From contig JADFNT010000058.1 in NCBI GenBank assembly GCA_022563215.1, forward strand, positions 1 through 8,467: 8,467 nucleotides of DNA, read 5' to 3'. Source of the stretch: Pseudomonadota bacterium (GTDB lineage: Bacteria > Pseudomonadota > Alphaproteobacteria > Rhodospirillales > Casp-alpha2). Every line of letters starts with the position of its first letter. Position 1 is the first letter of the stretch. Below, one piece after another: positions 7,131-8,467 of the stretch. The position numbers were made by a program, and so were the translations under genes. Below the pieces are notes generated by a model. The model saw only the letters and a program-made list of their open reading frames with translations, did no database searches and was not told the DNA's origin.

Positions 7131-7150
7131 CTCTATTTTTTAGAATAGAG
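7131..7150. repeat. Perfect inverted repeat CTCTATT-N6-AATAGAG
   Basis: Seven-base arms at 7131-7137 and 7144-7150 flank a 6-nt loop (TTTTAG). The repeat lies about 120 nt upstream of the sfmA start in AT-rich leader DNA. It could be a regulator dyad or an RNA hairpin in the 5' leader; no T-tract follows, so it is not a typical terminator. Confidence 0.4.
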
Positions 7151-7261
7151 TGCATATTTTCAATTAAGACATTCTTAGAGGATAAAAAGGAATTTACTAC
7201 TATCAGTGTCTTAAATAAAGTAATCGGTTATATACGGATGTGGAGTCGATAAATGAGATTG

Positions 7262-7266
7262 AAGGA
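7262..7266 (+). promoter_or_regulatory. Shine-Dalgarno AAGGA deciding the sfmA start
   Basis: AAGGA ends 6 nt before ATG 7273, ideal spacing. This favours ATG 7273 over the in-frame GTG at 7240, which would add 11 residues ([10 protein letters not shown]) ahead of a typical signal peptide. Confidence 0.8.
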
Positions 7267-7272
7267 ATATAT

Positions 7273-7815
7273 ATGAAATTAAGATTTATTTCGTCTGCGC
7301 TGGCTGCCGCACTATTCGCCGCTACGGGTAGTTATGCTGCCGTTGTAGATGGCGGTACAATTCACTTTGAAGGCGAACTGGTGAATGCTGCCTGTTCAGT
7401 GAATACTGACTCGGCAGACCAGGTTGTCACACTCGGTCAATATCGTACCGATATTTTCAATGCTGTTGGTAATACCTCTGCATTAATTCCATTCACCATT
7501 CAGTTGAACGACTGCGATCCTGTTGTTGCCGCTAATGCTGCCGTTGCATTTTCTGGTCAGGCTGATGCAATCAATGATAATTTATTGGCCATTGCATCCA
7601 GTACCAATACAACAACAGCAACGGGTGTCGGTATTGAAATACTTGATAATACATCCGCAATTCTCAAACCTGATGGGAATAGCTTCTCAACCAACCAGAA
7701 CTTGATCCCCGGGACCAACGTTCTTCATTTTTCTGCACGTTATAAAGGCACCGGTACAAGTGCATCAGCAGGGCAAGCAAATGCTGACGCGACTTTTATT
7801 ATGAGATATGAATAA
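7273..7815 (+). CDS. sfmA: SfmA, fimbrial major-subunit-like (type 1 pilin family) protein
   Basis: A 180-residue pilin. A signal peptide ([21 protein letters not shown], cleaved near residue 23) is followed by the donor strand and pilin start [19 protein letters not shown]. This closely parallels FimA. Cys41 and Cys81 (NDCDP) would form the conserved pilin disulfide. The C-terminus [10 protein letters not shown] has the alternating hydrophobic strand and penultimate tyrosine recognised by the periplasmic chaperone. Exported by Sec, it would be folded by SfmC and assembled by the usher. The sequence matches E. coli SfmA as I remember it, and it is followed by sfmC. In E. coli the sfm operon is poorly expressed in the laboratory. 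The start is set by AAGGA 6 nt upstream; an 11-residue longer GTG form exists but would spoil the signal peptide. Codon use is enterobacterial, unlike positions 1-6500. Confidence 0.96.
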   Translation: MKLRFISSALAAALFAATGSYAAVVDGGTIHFEGELVNAACSVNTDSADQVVTLGQYRTDIFNAVGNTSALIPFTIQLNDCDPVVAANAAVAFSGQADAINDNLLAIASSTNTTTATGVGIEILDNTSAILKPDGNSFSTNQNLIPGTNVLHFSARYKGTGTSASAGQANADATFIMRYE

Positions 7816-7877
7816 TCAAAACCACGTTGTTTTGAATTATATATCACGTCTTATAACAAAGTAATGTACCGGTTGTC

Positions 7878-7937
7878 TGAAGCGGTATGGTGGCAATGTA
7901 AATCGAAATCATGTTCACTTTGTATCATGCCGCTTTA
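7878..7937 (+). promoter_or_regulatory. Intercistronic hairpin between sfmA and sfmC
   Basis: The arms 7878-7892 and 7923-7937 can pair over 15 positions (core AAGCGGTATG with CATGCCGCTT, a few G-T wobbles) around a 30-nt loop. It sits about 60 nt after the sfmA stop and about 100 nt before sfmC, followed by TTATTAAAT rather than a true T-run. Related fimbrial operons use a hairpin after the major pilin gene to stabilise its mRNA and reduce downstream expression, which would suit the needed excess of pilin over chaperone (inference). Confidence 0.5.
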
Positions 7938-8034
7938 TTAAATGAAAAGGGAATGATGTGTTGTAAGAAACCAAAGCAATCATTTCTTTATATTCCTTAT
8001 TTTTGCCGTCAGGAATACACAAGGCGTATTAACT

Positions 8035-8467
8035 ATGATGACTAAAATAAAGTTATTGATGCTCATTATATTTTATTTAATCATTTCGGCCAGCGCCCAT
8101 GCTGCCGGAGGGATCGCATTAGGTGCCACGCGTATTATTTATCCCGCTGATGCTAAACAGACTGCGGTATGGATTAGAAATAGCCATACCAATGAGCGCT
8201 TTCTGGTCAATTCGTGGATTGAAAACAGCAGCGGTGTAAAAGAAAAGTCATTCATCATTACACCGCCACTGTTTGTTAGTGAACCCAAAAGCGAAAATAC
8301 TTTGCGTATTATTTACACCGGTCCACCGCTGGCAGCAGATCGTGAGTCTCTGTTCTGGATGAATGTTAAGACGATCCCTTCGGTAGATAAAAATGCATTG
8401 AACGGCAGGAATGTTTTGCAACTGGCGATTTTATCGCGCATGAAATTATTTCTCCGTCCAATTCAAT
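8035..8467 (+). CDS. sfmC: SfmC, periplasmic pilus chaperone (PapD/FimC family), 5' part
   Basis: 144 codons are visible; the gene runs off the window. A signal peptide ([20 protein letters not shown], cleavage after about residue 23, AHA) leads to the chaperone N-terminal immunoglobulin-like domain. Visible are GATRIIYPA with Arg33, the subunit C-terminus anchor, then [11 protein letters not shown] (105-115), and the G1 strand region RMKLFLRP with Lys137, the second anchor residue. Arg and Lys correspond to FimC Arg8 and Lys112. The protein would donate its G1 strand to SfmA-type subunits and hand them to the usher (SfmD in E. coli, outside the window). Start: ATG 8035 has AAGG at 8021-8024; the adjacent ATG 8038 is a less well spaced alternative. 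It matches E. coli SfmC as I remember it. Confidence 0.96.
   Translation, partial: MMTKIKLLMLIIFYLIISASAHAAGGIALGATRIIYPADAKQTAVWIRNSHTNERFLVNSWIENSSGVKEKSFIITPPLFVSEPKSENTLRIIYTGPPLAADRESLFWMNVKTIPSVDKNALNGRNVLQLAILSRMKLFLRPIQ

Larger units (their letters stand above)
6803..7272. other. Divergent intergenic region folD-sfmA (470 nt), AT-rich
   Basis: No gene is supported here. It should carry the folD promoter (leftward) and the sfmA promoter and leader (rightward). The part from about 6990 to 7240 is very AT-rich, as is common for H-NS-silenced fimbrial operons (established for several; inferred here). I saw several partial -10/-35 look-alikes but none good enough to call. The inverted repeats of the fimS phase switch (TTGGGGCCA) are not present. 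Length and content fit the E. coli K-12 folD-sfmA spacer as I remember it. Confidence 0.7.

Noticed and set aside
6803..7272. A fim-type invertible promoter switch upstream of sfmA
   Set aside because: The known fimS inverted repeats are not present, and no other pair of inverted repeats flanking a promoter-sized segment was found.

Overview
The window joins two unrelated genomes. Positions 1 to about 6500 are GC-rich, with the codon choice and gene types of an alphaproteobacterium, probably Rhodospirillales-like (inferred from LepA, NnrU-family and FolD sequence style). From about 6520 to the end the DNA is much more AT-rich. It reads as the Escherichia coli folD-sfmA-sfmC locus, recognised from memory of the FolD, SfmA and SfmC proteins and of the gene order and the 470-nt folD-sfmA spacer. 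The switch falls inside one open reading frame. FolD residues 1 to about 102 look like E. coli FolD and the rest looks alphaproteobacterial, with the change at the conserved GILVQLPLP motif. The simplest explanation is an assembly or library chimera, or contamination, rather than a natural gene.

Layout from left to right. (a) 1-353, minus strand: the N-terminal part of a P4-type tyrosine integrase (DUF4102 arm-binding domain), cut by the window edge, so a mobile element probably extends to the left. (b) 354-546: a less GC-rich spacer with a short direct repeat, probably the element boundary; no tRNA is visible. (c) 547-2441, plus strand: a GlcG/HbpS-like (DUF336) small protein followed by a DASS/SLC13-like anion transporter, possibly one transcription unit. 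(d) 2498-3073, plus strand: an unrecognised membrane-anchored protein whose acidic C-terminus is built from an 18-bp tandem repeat. It converges on lepA with only 3 nt between the stop codons. (e) Minus strand, read right to left: folD (chimeric), a small zinc-ribbon protein, an NnrU-family membrane protein, and lepA (elongation factor 4). Spacing is 62, 57 and 10 nt, so at least NnrU-lepA looks co-transcribed. (f) 6803-7272: the AT-rich divergent folD/sfmA intergenic region. (g) 7273-8467, plus strand: sfmA (fimbrial major-subunit-like) and the first 144 codons of sfmC (periplasmic pilus chaperone), separated by a spacer with a long hairpin.

Functionally, the left part carries housekeeping genes (translation quality, one-carbon metabolism) beside an integrated element and a transporter pair. 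The right part is the start of a chaperone-usher fimbrial operon from an enterobacterium. I see no convincing new multi-gene system. The most important observation is the mid-gene genome junction, which means nothing should be inferred from synteny across about 6500.
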